In this document: in pieces, positions 13,639-27,280 of the stretch
How positions within the stretch are numbered: the stretch's first letter is position 1
Layout: every line of letters begins with the position of its first letter
Source of the DNA: Anarhynchus alexandrinus
Taxonomy: Eukaryota > Chordata > Aves > Charadriiformes > Charadriidae
NCBI GenBank assembly: GCA_008711295.1
Contig: VUYV01000007.1
Span: 5,028,983-5,092,982 of the forward strand
Direction: 5' to 3'
Length of the DNA: 64,000 nt
Translations under genes and position numbers: made by a program
Notes under the pieces: model-generated
Told to the model about the DNA's origin: nothing
What the model saw: only the letters and a program-made list of their open reading frames with translations
The model's database searches: none

Positions 13639-14163
13639 GCAATAGAGGAACATCAGCATTTTTTAACAGACAGTGTAATGGATCATGAAATTGCATACAT
13701 TTCTGTTTGGACACTTTTGCAAACTTCTTGGGTTTTAATTTAAACAGCTTTGCCTTCTTGATTTTAAGCTAAACTCTATCATAGTTTCTGTTAACAGAAA
13801 CCTACAGTACTCAAAATAATTATAAGACAAAAAGATAGACATGCCTCTTGGGCTTGTTGTAATCTTGCTTATTTGGCAGTTTAATTTTGGGAGGTTACAC
13901 TTTCAGCAGGCTTGGTGTATGCTGCAGGCTTACTAAATAAGAACTAAAGAATTGAAAATTTGATCGTATTTTCTTAGTCAGAGAAAGAAGTTAACAGTAC
14001 AGCTTTTCCAATTTCATATTTTGAAGGTTTGCCTTTGCTATTTAAGATAATATAGTTTATCCATCCTTTGGGCTCTTATTTTCTCATTGCTACAGCTGTA
14101 TCCAAGAAGGTTGAAATTATCAGCTTCAGGCTTCATTGCTATTGAATAAAGTTCTAACTCATT

Positions 14164-14197
14164 TCTCTTTATCTTTTTTTTTTCTTCTTTTTTTCTT
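14164..14197 (+). repeat. Pyrimidine-rich tract
   Basis: Almost pure T/C, mainly T with scattered C. Although it resembles a splice pyrimidine tract, no AG followed by a plausible cadherin coding frame was seen after it. Confidence 0.75.
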
Positions 14198-17100
14198 CAA
14201 ACTGAAGAATCCTTTTGGAAGCAAGCAAGAAAATATTTTAGTTTTCTCTTCCTGGTTTCTAGATAGAATTTGCCTGTCAGTTCCTTTACAAGTAGTTAAT
14301 ATCTGGGAAGTGTAGGGGAAGGACATCAAAAGTCAGGATGTTTTCCCCAATCGTTATATAGATTAAAACAGTAGTTAAAACACAGAGCAGTGTGAAAAGT
14401 CTGTTCCTTATGTATTTTAGCATTGTTGTAAGCACGTCTGTGAGGAGGGGTAGTGGTGAGGCTGCTTAAATACTACTAAATTTGCTTGGACTGCAGCAGC
14501 CAAAGAACTGCGAAACATAAACAAGCGTTAATTAAGAGAAACCAAATGAGGTAAAGGTTTCTTTGCTATTGTAGCTGATTTAAATGCTTAAATTATGTTT
14601 TTTCTCTTGCAAATCTGGCATACCTTAGCTGTAGGCTAGTCCCTGATATGGTCCAGGAATTACAACCTGTTGAAGGCTAAGTAGATGGTGTGGACCAATA
14701 TTAATGAGGGTCTGTAGCGCAGTCTCCTTATTACTGCTAGCCAAAGGGAAAAAAGCAGGTTATTTCATGGTTTGCTACTCTGCCTAGGGATACCAAATTT
14801 ACATATGGCCTAAAACTGCTGATCAGAGCTAATCTCCATGATCATTATAGCTTGAAGAAAGGTTTAATATTCAGGATTTTCTGAAGTTTTTTCTAAACAA
14901 AAATAGGCTGCATGAAAGTGGGCCATTGGCAAGCTGGGAATGTGTGCTGCTGCCAAGAATTTTAATGGCTTGATGCTAAGAAGCGAGGACTTGTGCTCCA
15001 GTAAAACTTCTTGCAGTTTTGTTCACAGATATTTGCTCAGTTTATTTTGTTTTCTTAAGTCTGCACTAAAGCACACTTTTCCCCCGGACCTGTCTTGACA
15101 GGTCTTCAGAGTACAAGAGGCAGTGGAACATGGCTGCTTGATAGGGTCTTGGCAGCAGACGCAGTGGTTGTGATGGCCATTGGATGTCAATACAGCCTCC
15201 TCTCTGCTTGATGGTTTTCCTGGTGGGATGTTTCAGTTTGCAGTTGAGACTGTTGTCTTCATTTTTATTGGTGCATGGAAGGAAAGGGTACAAAGCTTTT
15301 CAGGGATGGAGAATCCTCATTTCTCCTCACTTTTGTTTTAAAGGTGTGCAAATTAATTACTAGCTTCTGTGTTTCATTCTTTATGATCCTGGGCCAAAGA
15401 CAACTGTAGGCTGAAGGTAATGTGCCAGCTGAGAATTGTGCTTGCTTTCCAATTCTGCATGCTATATCCCCCAAATTCTAATTTATATCAAATTTCTGAG
15501 AAAACCAGAACCAGTCCGTTCACTTTTAAATTACTTCAGGGCAAATGGCAGGATTTAGTCTGTGGATCCATTTAGGATTCATCTATAGATGCATTTGCAG
15601 ATTCCCCTGCAGACTTGGTACAAATTCTGCCATTTAGTTGGCATTTGCTCTTATCCAGTAGCTAAAAAATTAACATTTTTCTCAAGGATGTGATTGCTTT
15701 ATAGTGCAAAGGTGGAGATATTTTTAAGAAATGAGAGTCCTGGTCAAAAACGGCAACTGAAAACTTTTGCCAGTTGAAAATAGCTGCTTAAGGAAAGAAG
15801 ACTGGAAAAAAGTAATGTTATTTTTGCTGATACTTTTTTTTTTTCTGGGCTAATAAGCAAAAACTGAAAAAATAAACACTCCCCTCTACTATCCACTCAC
15901 AACAGCTGTGAAGAGACTATTACTTAAATGACTGTTAAATGACAGTTATGACTGATAGCTGTGAGGAGGAGTTGATGGGGCCTCTTACAGTTGCTATGTT
16001 TGTAACATTCCAAGCAGACTTTGTTTTGTGACTTCTTTCTGATCTCAGTGTAGTATCTTTTCTTCCCTTGGCTGTAGATAATCTGGGATGCCTTATACCT
16101 ACCAGAGCAGCATGTTTCCTCATCTCTCTGACCCTGGATTGCTTCTGTTATGGTCCTTGTTGAAGAATACTCACAAAGTGCTTCTGAGCTATAAGGGCAC
16201 AGGTTTAAATGTGTATAAGTCAAGAAATGAAACAATTTTCTCTTACAGAGCTGTTGACCTCTTTTGCATTGCATATGCTGTGTATTTTCTGACATGTTAA
16301 ACTGCAAAAGCCAGAAAATGTATTGTTTAACTTTAGTCTTGTTTAATCTATTTCTTAAAGGCTACAAATTTGGGCGTTTTTTTAAATGTGGGTAAGGAAT
16401 TTTGTCAAGTGACATTATATATTAAGTGGCTTTGAAAGTCTCAGCTTTGATGTGAATTGTAACCTTGTCAATAAAATCTGTGATACTGCAAGAATTTTAT
16501 TGCGCATAAGCTGCCAAGCAATGCGTATTTCTACGTGTTGGTAGCCAGCACTTTTTTGAAATGCATTCTTACTCATGTATACACCAATGTGGTTTCTTTT
16601 GTTGCAGATCACCATTGGGAATGGGTCCCATGAAAGCTGCTCTGAGATACTGGTTCCTAATTTCTTTGAAGTATGCTGAGCACCTTTAGCTTTATATTTT
16701 TACTTTTAAGCTTTTACTATTAGCTTTTCACACCAGTCTGGGAGACCACTGGCATAGGATACGGAAGTTGTTACTCCTGCTTTTGACTCTTTAATTTTCA
16801 AGAACATAAATTCTTGCTTGCTAATTAATTTTTTTGCATGGTTGGAAATGACTGCCACAGTTGGCAACTGCAAGTTGCTATGGAGATATTTTCTGTAGGC
16901 TTTAAAAAGTGAATGATGATGGTTAGAAGGTACTTATCACGTACCTCGAGTGTGTATATATATTTACATCTTAATTCATAAATTCCCAGTATGTGGTTGA
17001 GATTTAATATTTATTATAGTTAAATGAAATGGCTTATATTCCAAATTTTGAAGATTCCTTTCAGAGTTGGACAAATAACTCTGCATTGTCTGCGTCAGTT

Positions 17101-17452
17101 TTTAAAATTATTATGAAGCATGAAAATTACCTCTTCATAGGTCACAAAAATGCATTTACTATTTGGGATGTTAACAGAGATGGTTGACAAAAAGTACATC
17201 AGCTGTGTGTAGGTTTAATAGTAAGCAGGTAGGGAAATTTGGCCCTGCTAGACTTCAGAGTATATTTTCCATTAATGAGAAAATATTTACTACTTTATAT
17301 ATGCATTATATAGTGAACTACCAAGTATTTGAGAACAAACACTTGCTGGTGTAGATTGGAAAAGCATTTAGGGAGGAGTTTGTAAGTGAGGTCAAGCTGT
17401 GACGTGTCATTTGGAACAAATAACTGTAAAGGATGGTTTACTCCATGTAGAG

Positions 17453-17540
17453 ACACAGAATAACAAAGGGCAAAGGACCTCTGGAGGTTGTCTGGTCCAG
17501 CCCGTCTCTCAAAGCAGGGCCAACTTGATAGTTAGGTCAT
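17453..17540 (-). mobile_element. CR1 LINE 3'-tail fragment (minus orientation)
   Basis: The segment starts with an ACACAGAATAACA remnant of the terminal CR1 octamer repeat. It continues with GGACCTCTGGAGGTTGTCTG, then GTCCAGCC, then CTCAAAGCAGGGCCAACTTG and GTTAGGTCA. This order is the reverse complement of the CR1 3' untranslated end typical of avian and reptilian genomes. Only the last ~85 bp of the element is present, as is usual for 5'-truncated CR1 copies. It is diverged and cannot be coding. The subfamily was not assigned. Confidence 0.85.
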
Positions 17541-20500
17541 TGTAAAGACTGTAATGGAAAACTCCTTCAGGACATAGAAATAATTTAAACCAGATTCCCT
17601 GAACATTTTCTAAAAGGCAGACTTGTTTTTGCATAGAATACATCTTGTTTAGGCAGAATAAAGACCGCACAAATGCCAGAAGGATCTTTACTATTATCAT
17701 TCAAATTCTGAGTGAATGTTTGATTTGACCGTATTCATGGGCTCCTTTGCTCATAAAAGTTAATGTTAACAGTTTGGTCCAGTTAATAGAGTTGGGAGTC
17801 AGATGCTTTTCATTGATGAAATCTGTCCTTCTGCCACAGGTCAACAAGGAGCCTATGCGCTATTTAAACTCCTGGAGCAGTTTCCTTTTAAAAGATTAAA
17901 TGAGCTCTGGAGTTTCTACTTTGCGGTGAGATGAAGCAACCATAACCTCCTCCCTTATGTTTTAAGATGACTTTTATTCAAGTGTTATTCATTACTCCCT
18001 ATTTAGTTATCTTGGAAATTCAGGGTGCTGTTCGGAAACACAAATATTGCCAAAATTTATGATATAATAGAGAGCTGCAAGTTAATTTATATTTTTCTTA
18101 TAAGTTTAGTTCTATAAGCAAGAGAATACATCAGAATAAAAACTTTCCTCACTTCTAAGTTGCAGGAAAAAGTTTAAAAATGCAATCCTCATTTGCCCAA
18201 GAGACTAAAGAATTAAATTGATTTTAATAGTTCTGTTTATTAATTCATTTTAATCTCCTGGTTTTGAGGTCGAGCTCTGGATAGATGAAGCTAAGTGTGA
18301 TAAGTAACACTGCCTGATGATTTCAGATACTGGGCAAATCATAAATTTAACAGTGTGTAAGTCTCAGTCATGAAATTTCTTGAGTATATTCATTATGTTT
18401 ATTCAGGAAATGCAAAACAATGCAAAACTTTTTAGATGCTGCAGTTTCTCTTGGTGCTTAAGAGTTCACACATCATGTGCGACTGTTCGGCAGGATGGTC
18501 AGCTGTGTTTGAAGTAAGGGTTCACATAGGGATGGAAAAGCTGCCTCAGGGCCATGCTAGGAATGGAAGATGCCAGTAAAATGATGGGAGCTAATGAGAT
18601 TAACACTAAAACCTCATTTTCTTTTTTGACCCCCATGCACAAATACTGATTTTTTTTTAATATTGTGTATTTCAAAGTTGAAAGAAGTCAGTGTGTTATA
18701 TTGGCTTCAAATACAGTTTTCTGTTGTGAATAACTTTATGGACCCAACAGTGAAAAAGAAATATTTAACACTGCAGTCATCAGGAGAATATTTCCATATT
18801 AAACTCATGCTTTACCATTCCTATTTGTATCAAAAAAAAACAGTGCTCAGTATACAGGGCAAAAAAAAAAGTTTCATTGTTTCTCTGCTATCAATCATGT
18901 TACCCTATGGACAGAAGTCATAAACCCTCGAGATTTATAAACCAGAACGTGTTTGTGAGAGCTCCAATGAAGAATAGTCCCAAATCTTTTAACAATGAAA
19001 GTAGAGGTCTATAGAAAAAGGATCACTGAGGGATGCTTAAGCAGTTCTAGAATAATGTTCTGAGTTTTAAAAAGTTCATGTTATATTTTATTTTATTAAC
19101 ACATAATATCAAGAATCTCCCTAGTGTCATGCAATAAGTAACTAGCTGCAATATTAGAAGTAATGAAATGCATAGCGTTCAGAATTCCTTAGTCCTAAAA
19201 TGCTAACGGCTACATGAATATTTACATTATGTAAATTGTTTGTTAAATGCTGAATAATGTTGAACCTAGTATTATCTGTAAAACTTTTAATATAGAGACT
19301 ATACAGATTTTTGCAAAAAGATACAGAGAATTCGTAATTCCTTTTAATTATTGGAGAAAGTTGTAATACTTTATACATGATATTATATGAGTTACTACTG
19401 CTTTTTGGTTTTTTAAAATAGTGACCAAAAATGATCATGTTGGCACACTTTATTGTTATAATAAAAGCAGTATTGAGATAAAAAGGCTGCTCACAGAAGT
19501 TTGGGAATTATTTTTCATTAAAAATTTCTTTGATTCCAAGGTGAAATACTGCTTCTAGTCAATAGATTGGGAGCTTTGCCGTCAAACTCAATGCCGTAAA
19601 GTTCAATCTTAAAAATGTTTTAACAGTTGCATCAAACTTCCAAGTACAGTCAATATCCCTCCCCCCAAAAAAGCAAGAATGTAAAATGTGGGAGATCCTG
19701 GGTCATGCATCAACATACCTCTGCAACCATCTTCAAAATATGGCAGAAAAATAGACATAGCTGTAAAGTGGGAGGATTTATCTAATGAATTAGATGTGTA
19801 TTATAGCTTGGTCCTCTACTTCCTTCTAGTCAGTGGGAAGAAATAGATGTCTCCTTGTATACTTGGTTATTTGGGAGTTCTATGCACAAGGCAAACTATT
19901 CTATAAAACTAGCTGTCCCCATTTCTTCCAACAAGGAAGCTCAAGTAACTGTTAACATGATACCTACTCATTCATTCATTTTCACCCAGAACTGTACCAG
20001 TAGGATATTGAAAGCAATTCAGTATGATAGCTTCTTAACTCACAGTGTAATTTGTAGGTCCAGGACTCTCCAAACAGTTTCCATTTTGTATAACTCTAAA
20101 GACATAAGCAAAGATCTAAAGCTAGGGGGAGTGGAGGGGGCTGAAGAAGGAGCCAGAGTATGGATTTGATGGATACTGGATATTTGGGAAAGATTCAGAC
20201 GTGCAGTAGAAATTGGAAAGCAGGCAGCAATAAAGTGGCATGGGTTTGCATATGCTGCATGCTGGTTTATTATCTTAGAGTAAAGATAATTTTATTTTGG
20301 ATGTTGGTGCTTAGCTATCTTAAATTCGGAAGTTCTTTGATAACTTTGCTCTATCCTTGCCAGTATGACAAAATTTTAATTGGTAATCTGAGGGCAGATT
20401 GGCACTGTTTCTGGATCTGCCTCCTCTTAAAAAAATATGTTGTCCTTTACACTCATATAAAATTCAAACCAAGATTCTTAAAGTTCTCTAACTTAACAGT

Positions 20501-20732
20501 TGTGACTTAACCAGCTCTGCAGGTCCTCTCAAATTTGCTTTCCAAAGGTTCTTCTCTTTCAGATGCTACAAAAGTCTAGGTCTGGAATAGAGGAGGTTAG
20601 CTGTGGTTGGATAGACTATTAAATGAAAAAGACAGAGAAGTTATAGGGAATGGAAGAAATATCTGATCTTGTGGACAAGAGACATAAGATTGCCCTGTCA
20701 AAGCCTTGTTCTATCTGTACGCAGCGCTGCTG

Positions 20733-20750
20733 CACCAGAGTCCTCTGGTG
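20733..20750. repeat. 18-bp near-perfect palindrome
   Basis: Arms CACCAGAG and CTCTGGTG are exact reverse complements separated by TC. It lies in a locally GC-richer patch (about 20.72-20.77 kb). Confidence 0.85.
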
Positions 20751-22946
20751 ACACTTGGCCAGGGAAGTTCATCTTCAGGAAGATAAAATAGAAGAGCTCT
20801 CTAGAAGGGCAGTCTTGTCTGGATCGACCAGATAGAAGGATTATCAGTTCCAAGAAAGAGGTTTAACTACCATAATTTTTTTTTTTCCCATCACTATTCA
20901 AAAGAAAGTACACTTGTAGGAATTGTTCTGTGTTGCCCCCGGTATTGTCACAACTGTTGTTCTGTCCTACCCAGGAAGGAGCTGGGTAGTCTTCCAAACT
21001 GTTGCACACTGGGCTGTGACAGTTTGTATCGATTGGGAAGGTGGAACTTTACACAGTCTTCTTTGATGACAATGCTCAATTTTGAGTTAGTGAATTTAAC
21101 AGCAGACAATAACAAATCTTCCTATAAGTCCATTATATGATTTTTTTTGTTGTTGATACTGCTGTAATTTTTTTATTAAAAAAGTAAAAATAAATTTAAA
21201 TACACAAATGTATTTCATTAATGTGTATGTCAGACTCAAAAGCAATGATGATTGCTAAATATTCATCAGCTATCGAACTCATGTTCCTTCTCATGAGACA
21301 AAAAAACCATTATGGTGTTGGATTTTTTTGTTTCAAAAGAGTGTAAGGACACAGTCGTTTACCAGTCCTGCTAATCTCAGTTCATTGAGGTGGCATGATT
21401 ACTGACAAATTTTACCATAGACTAATTTGAGTTTCAAGTAAAAGGAAAAATGCAATTTCAGATCTCCAGGCAGTAGCATACCATATTAATCATATCTTAC
21501 AAGTACGCAACTTTCTCAGAAATAATTGCAAATATGTTTACATTTTGCATAAAAAGAAATGGCCAATCTAATCTTAAAACCCACAAGTCCTGAAATGAAT
21601 CTGTTTCGCAGCCTGTCTCCCTTGTTAATCTTCCCTGCAGACAGTTAGCTTGGCAAAACCAGTCAGCAAATGTATCTATGTAGTTGATTCAGCCCAAAGT
21701 TAAAATGCATAATAGAATGAATATTCAAGTTTAATTATACTTTGTACCATGGAAATAACATTGCAGGTATCTATTAAAAAAGAAACCTGGTCCTTCATTT
21801 AGCCCATAAACTCTGTCTATTATGAATACTGAAACATAAGCATAATCTAATCTATTTCCTCAGCTGCCTCCCTAAACATTAAAGTGACATAAAATGCCCA
21901 ATGATCTGGAACTCCTTTTCCTCAAGATCTCTGTTAACAAGACTTCTAGCTATGGCATTGGATAAGAGGAGTTATTGGGAGCTCTATGTTATGGAGTGGA
22001 ATTATCAAATGATTGATTACAATTGACTCTTTCTTATTTCTTGGTTTTAATATGTTAACTCCTCCTGGAATTCTTTTTAAAAGCAAAATACCAGGGGTCC
22101 AAGTTCTTTAACTGTGGCATGAACAAAGATTGAGTTGAAACCTGATGCCACTAAATATCAGCAGGGATTGATTTGGCCCATTGATGTAAATAAGGCAGGT
22201 ACTGAGAAAACCACATTCAGGCTTTCTCTTAGGACTTCCTAAGTGAGAAATTTATTTTATTTTTTTTGGTAGCTTAACCGTTAACTTGAACAGAAGCTGG
22301 ATTAAGCTAACAAGCCAGTTTGATGTTGGTTTTGAATAAGCATGTCCTTTGAAAAACTATATTGCAGTAGCCAATCTGTAAAACATTGAGAGTTTTGAAG
22401 AAATCTTTCATTTAATTGAATTTTTAGGAGCTAGGAAAAAAATTACTTTATCACTCTCTCTGTGTCCTCTTTTTTACAACGCTTTTACAGAAATAGTACC
22501 TTTTATAATCACACAGGCCCTATACATGAACTTGAGGATTTCTACAAAGGGAATTTTTTCTCATTGGTTTCTCATTGCTTTGATGTGCTAATTTCTGTTA
22601 AGAATAGTTTAGGAATAATTAAAGCATCTTGTGAAATAGACCTCTAGAGAGGCTGGGAGACACCTACAAATGATATTCAAGAACTACTGAAGGTGACATC
22701 ATTCCAGTACATTAAATATACTGAAAAGCCCTAGTATTAAAACTTTATATATTTTTTAATGCCTCACTTAAACTATAAGTGAGAAATGAAAGCAAAAATA
22801 GGGACATCTATACATTTATGGTTATGGGATTCCCCTACAAAAGCATACCCTTTCCTTAATTCCTGTATCTCATTAACCCTTTGTTCTTGATGATAGCTAG
22901 TGAATTGCAGACAACTAAAGCTTTCTATAAGTTCTTTAGATGTTCC

Positions 22947-22958
22947 TTTTTTTTTTTT
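22947..22958 (+). repeat. Poly-T run (12 nt)
   Basis: Uninterrupted T homopolymer followed by an ATATAT stretch. Confidence 0.85.
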
Positions 22959-23198
22959 ACATATATATTTAAATCTCGTACATTCTCTGTTTTTATTTTC
23001 TGCAGAGGATCTTGGATGCCAAATGCATTTATTAATCTAATATAGACTGAGTTGTTAAGATGTCTCATAAAGCAGAGGAAATGCTTTACCTTCTGGACTG
23101 CTGACATAGCACTATATGTTGCCAGTGGAGTTCGATAGATAGCTCCTATGATAGTACATGATTTCCACATTCATAGGAATTAATCCACCCTTACTAGT

Positions 23199-23217
23199 TT
23201 GTTTTGTTTTGTTTTTC
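23199..23217 (+). repeat. TTTTG short tandem repeat
   Basis: About three and a half copies of the TTTTG pentamer, ending in TTCCTCCCC. Confidence 0.7.
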
Positions 23218-26200
23218 CTCCCCATTGGAAAGTATCTGTTCAAAAGAAAATGCTAGTCTTTTTCAAGTATTCTTGCAATATTTTTATCTTAGTCAAGAAG
23301 CTTAATAGGTTCATTATTTTTCTTGGTTTTCCTTAATTTCTTAACTTTTTAGGGTTACGTTCCTACTATATAAATGACAAAGGAAATCTGTTGCTAAATG
23401 TATACACCAGATCCCCTACTTCACTTGCAAATAACCATGCTTTTTTTTAAAAAAAAAAAGTTGCGTAGCTTGTAGCTAGTAGAAACCTAACAAGATAATG
23501 AGTTCTCTGTTGCAGAACAGATGTATGCTGCTTCTTTTCTCATAAGGAATAGATTTACAAGAGAAAAAAATTGCAGTAGCCCTTGAAAATTCACAACTTT
23601 TCTGTTATTCCTTGCTGTCTGTTATTACATGGAAAAGGGCACTGTGGTAACTGAGAGTCAAAAGCAATTAAAAATAGTTAAAAAGATACATACCAAGTTA
23701 AACATATAACAAAGACAACTATATGTTGGAGAGTGCGAGGGGAAAAAAAAGGAAAAGGACTAAGAGGAGAAACGGTTAAATGACAGAAAATATTGGCTGG
23801 TAGTTCCTTGCAAACACATTAATTGGGAAGTAATTCAAATAATTAGGCAACTTCCAAGTGCTACAGTAGAGAACTTACAGAAAATTCATTATCACAACAA
23901 GGTGGTGGTTTTTTTCCAAAGCAATATCGCTCATTCTATGGCTACAACGTCACAAGTGTCTGGGAACCACAGGATCACATTATGTTCATTAGAGCTAGTA
24001 GAGTGCTCCAAGTTCGTGCTTTGAATCCATGTTGTCTCCAACAGCAGGCCGGATCCGTTATTTTGTCATTTTTGATGGAAACAAGAGATAGAGCTATGGT
24101 CCGTTCCCTGTTTGGACAAACCTTCTCTCAGTTCCGCTCAGAACAGCAGGTATTACAAGCCCTCTTTCCCCCCACACCACCAGCAGACCAACCATGGTGT
24201 GCCTTCCACTCGTATTCCTCCAGCGCAGGAACAGTCTGTATTTTTTGTGCAAACTACAGCTGTAATACCCTGATTGCCAAGTTATGATATGAGTTACCAT
24301 CTATGACAGGGAGAGTGCATAGATGTTGTTTGAAGGAAACATAGCTCCTAAAATATTTTGCCCTTATTTCCGATCCTATAGAAATGTTCTTTGTTCAGTG
24401 TTAGTAGCAGGTAAAAACAATGAATCATCGTGCAGCTCTGTCACAGAGTCATACTGTACTTTCCTTCCAAGACTTTGTAAATCAAGATACAACCACAGCC
24501 ATTAGGTCCAGCGCTCTAATGTGCCATTTTGGTGCTACATTAGCAGTTATCTGAAGGACAGAGACATTAAGAAGCAGTGGGGTGTAATCATTTCTTAATT
24601 ACTTAATATTTTGGCATGAAATTGTAGGTTGAACTTGGAACTACAGTAGGAAAGTAAAGATAAATCACAAAATCATCTAGGCTCTTGAGAAACACCTTTA
24701 ATAACAAGTAATGTCAGAGCTTTTTACAGATTTTCAGATTTAAGGATCTTGTTTCAGGATGTATGTTTATTTTGAAAGCTGCATTACATCCATAGTGCTC
24801 AAATAATTTTGGAGCATGTTTTATTTTTAATAATACAATTATAATTTTCCACGGTCCACTTAGGATGCATGATTTGAGATGCTGAAATTACTGCTAAACT
24901 ATTTCAGTTTTACTGTAACAGCATTCTTCCCAAGTCATGCATTTAATGTACCTTAAATTAGTGTGGTCAAAAAAATAAAAAAAATTTTAATAGATCTTTC
25001 TCTGTTTGGATTCTGTGTTAGTTTAGCAAGAGAAAAAAACACATCCGCTATAACAGTGATGTTTTCGTCTCTCATTTGAAGTCAGCAGGTTACATCCTGT
25101 ACCTGTGGATTTTGGTGGTCCCTTATGTGGTCTAAGCGATGTTTTTCCCCAGAGATGTATGTGATTGACTAAGTAAACTTTTTGGACAATATTAGCGTCA
25201 CTTGAAGCAGCAACCTTGTCTAGACAACTTATGTTTTCTTTAAGGAACTGGCACAGTGTAATCATTAGAAAGGCATCTCAAAGAGATGGCAAACTTGTAC
25301 TTCACATATTTTAGCCAAGCTCACAAGAGCTTGCTGTGCGCAGACCAGTTAAAACTTTGCTAAAATGTTTGAAGCATCTATGGCGTTGAAACTTGCTAGG
25401 CTTCATTATGCATCCTTACAGACTCTGGCTTTCTGGTTATGAATTGCTTTCAGATTTCTTCTTCAGGGAGAGCTGTCACTCTCTGAACGATTTTTAATTA
25501 TAATATTCAGAACTTGATGCTAATAATGCCTAACAAACAAGTAAAGCGATATGAATTGAATATAGTAATAAAATATGGCCAATATACAAATGTCTGTACT
25601 GTTTTCTGGGATGCATCTCATACTGATTTTAGGGTATCTTATGCCTTTATCCTGTTTGGGTAAGATTACTAGGCAGGGATATGAACTCCTCGCATACAAT
25701 AGGAGCTATTTTACTATGTGACCTTAGTGCAAAAACCCTTCATGCAGTGTGCTTCCAGTAGAGGCAGAACTCACCTTCTGAACTAGAAGTTTCAAGAACA
25801 AACAAATCCACATTTAACTTGTTGTAGCCATCAGTTAGTGATGGTGCCTTTCTCCAGTTATTAAGAATGGGAGTGAAAAACTTTAAACGAACACAGCAGA
25901 AGATTGTGGAAAGATCAAGTCTTTTTGGAGTTGAAGATGCATATGTAGCTTTGTATAATATACAATGTATGGAAAGATACATTTTAAGCACAGAATGACT
26001 GTTAAAATAACAGTCTTGTGTCCCTCGTATTAGGATTGTTAGCTTCTGGTGCTTTTTTCCACCCAGAATACCATTTGCCAAACAGTTTGAATCTCACCTT
26101 CATTATTTGAATAGAGATCAAATGTAGTTTCGTTTCTTTACTTTAGTATTCCTGCAGAACCCAGCACTAACTGGTTTTTGTAAAGGTTCTCCAACCTGTC

Positions 26201-26558
26201 TCATGCTGTACTGGCTTTCTGTACGTACTGGAGTTTTGTGTGGCTTTCAGCATATCGCTTTCATGACTTACTGTACAAATGTTATTTTGGTTTTGGGATA
26301 GCCTCTGCTACCTTTCTAAGTAATTGTGATATATTAAAACAATAAGGCACAGCTGGAGGACACTGCAGGGGCAGGAAGAGATCTTTTTATTCCATTTAGA
26401 AGATCTAGTTATGGGCCTTATCTTCATTAAGACACAGGTTCCTTAATGAATCACTCCTTTGGTACTGTATATGCAGATCTCATTAAGGAGCAGTCTGATT
26501 TCTGGGCCTATGTTTTGCTCACAATTTCATGGGGTTTGTCCTTAGGTTTTGGGTGAGT

Positions 26559-26595
26559 GGGTGTGTTGTGGTTTTGGGGTGGGGTTTGCTTGGGG
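26559..26595 (+). other. G-quadruplex-forming motif
   Basis: Four G tracts on the + strand: GGG at 26559-26561 and GGGG at 26576-26579, 26581-26584 and 26592-26595. Loops are 14, 1 and 7 nt. Further G runs lie just upstream (26531-26534 and 26551-26553). A T/C-rich run to about 26640 follows. The one long loop makes this weaker than the motif at 60.95 kb. Confidence 0.55.
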
Positions 26596-26640
26596 TTTTT
26601 TTCCTGTTTGTTTTTTTTCTTTCTTTTTTTTTTTTCCCCT
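26596..26640 (+). repeat. T-rich pyrimidine tract
   Basis: Mostly T with scattered C and G, directly following the G-rich tract. Together they form a strand-asymmetric block. Confidence 0.75.
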
Positions 26641-27244
26641 CAATTGAAACAAAACTTCAAGCTGCCAGATTGCTCATGGAATTTAGTGTCTGTTTCTTTC
26701 AGGATTTGTAAACAGACAAAGTTCACCAACATCTAAATTATGAGCAAAGTCTTAAGCCTTGTACTGTTGTTGAGTGACATCCTTTCATTGCTTTTGCCAT
26801 TGAAGAGGCTTTATAGTCTCAAATCCCAACAATTTATTTTCCTGCAATTTTCTTATTTTCCCCGGAAGGCTCAAATCCTTCAAGATGCTGAAGTGCATCC
26901 ATTTTTCTCTGTGGAAGGAAAGGAGCTCAGCTTTTTGCTGAGGTTGCCTTGCACCTCGCAAGATTGACTTCATTGTTAAGTGAGAGAGAAATGGAGAGTG
27001 ATTAGAGGGAATCAGGGTGGTTGGTTTAGGCATGGGGATCAAATTAAGTGAGGGCAGGTGGTGTGAAGGTCAGGCTTGCCTGGCATTGTGGATGGTGGAA
27101 ACCTGGCTGGGAACAGAATTATTACAACACTAATGTCCCTGAATTCCAGCTGAATAAAAAGTTAGTTACTCTCTGCTCTTGAGGACTACTCATTTCATCC
27201 TCAGAGAGGTTTTAGGGCAGCAGATGAACTGCATTACAAAATGG

Positions 27245-27280
27245 ACTCTTGCTCTCCTTGACTTTAACAGGAGTATGGGT
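27245..27280. mobile_element. Possible ancient LINE remnant
   Basis: CTCCTTGACTTTAACAGGAG resembles the 'CATTGACTTCAACAGGAG' word seen in old sauropsid repeats. The match is short and tentative. Confidence 0.22.

Larger units (their letters stand above)
9256..17452 (+). other. CDH13: CDH13 upstream intron, part 2
   Basis: Noncoding AT-rich sequence. It contains the perfect palindrome at 9642-9665, an ATT/G-run microsatellite near 10437-10470, a poly-A run at 13625-13638 and a T/C-rich run at 14164-14197. The longest open frame (minus strand, 15924-16307, 127 codons) has no recognisable domain and overlaps open frames in other phases, so it is treated as chance. Confidence 0.7.

Noticed and set aside
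15924..16307. 127-codon open frame on the minus strand
   Set aside because: It overlaps open frames in another minus phase and on the + strand (16088-16300). The composition is unlike a conserved protein and no domain was recognised.
23982..24300. Opposed open frames of 101 (+) and 68 (-) codons
   Set aside because: Mutually overlapping on opposite strands with no known motif; treated as chance.
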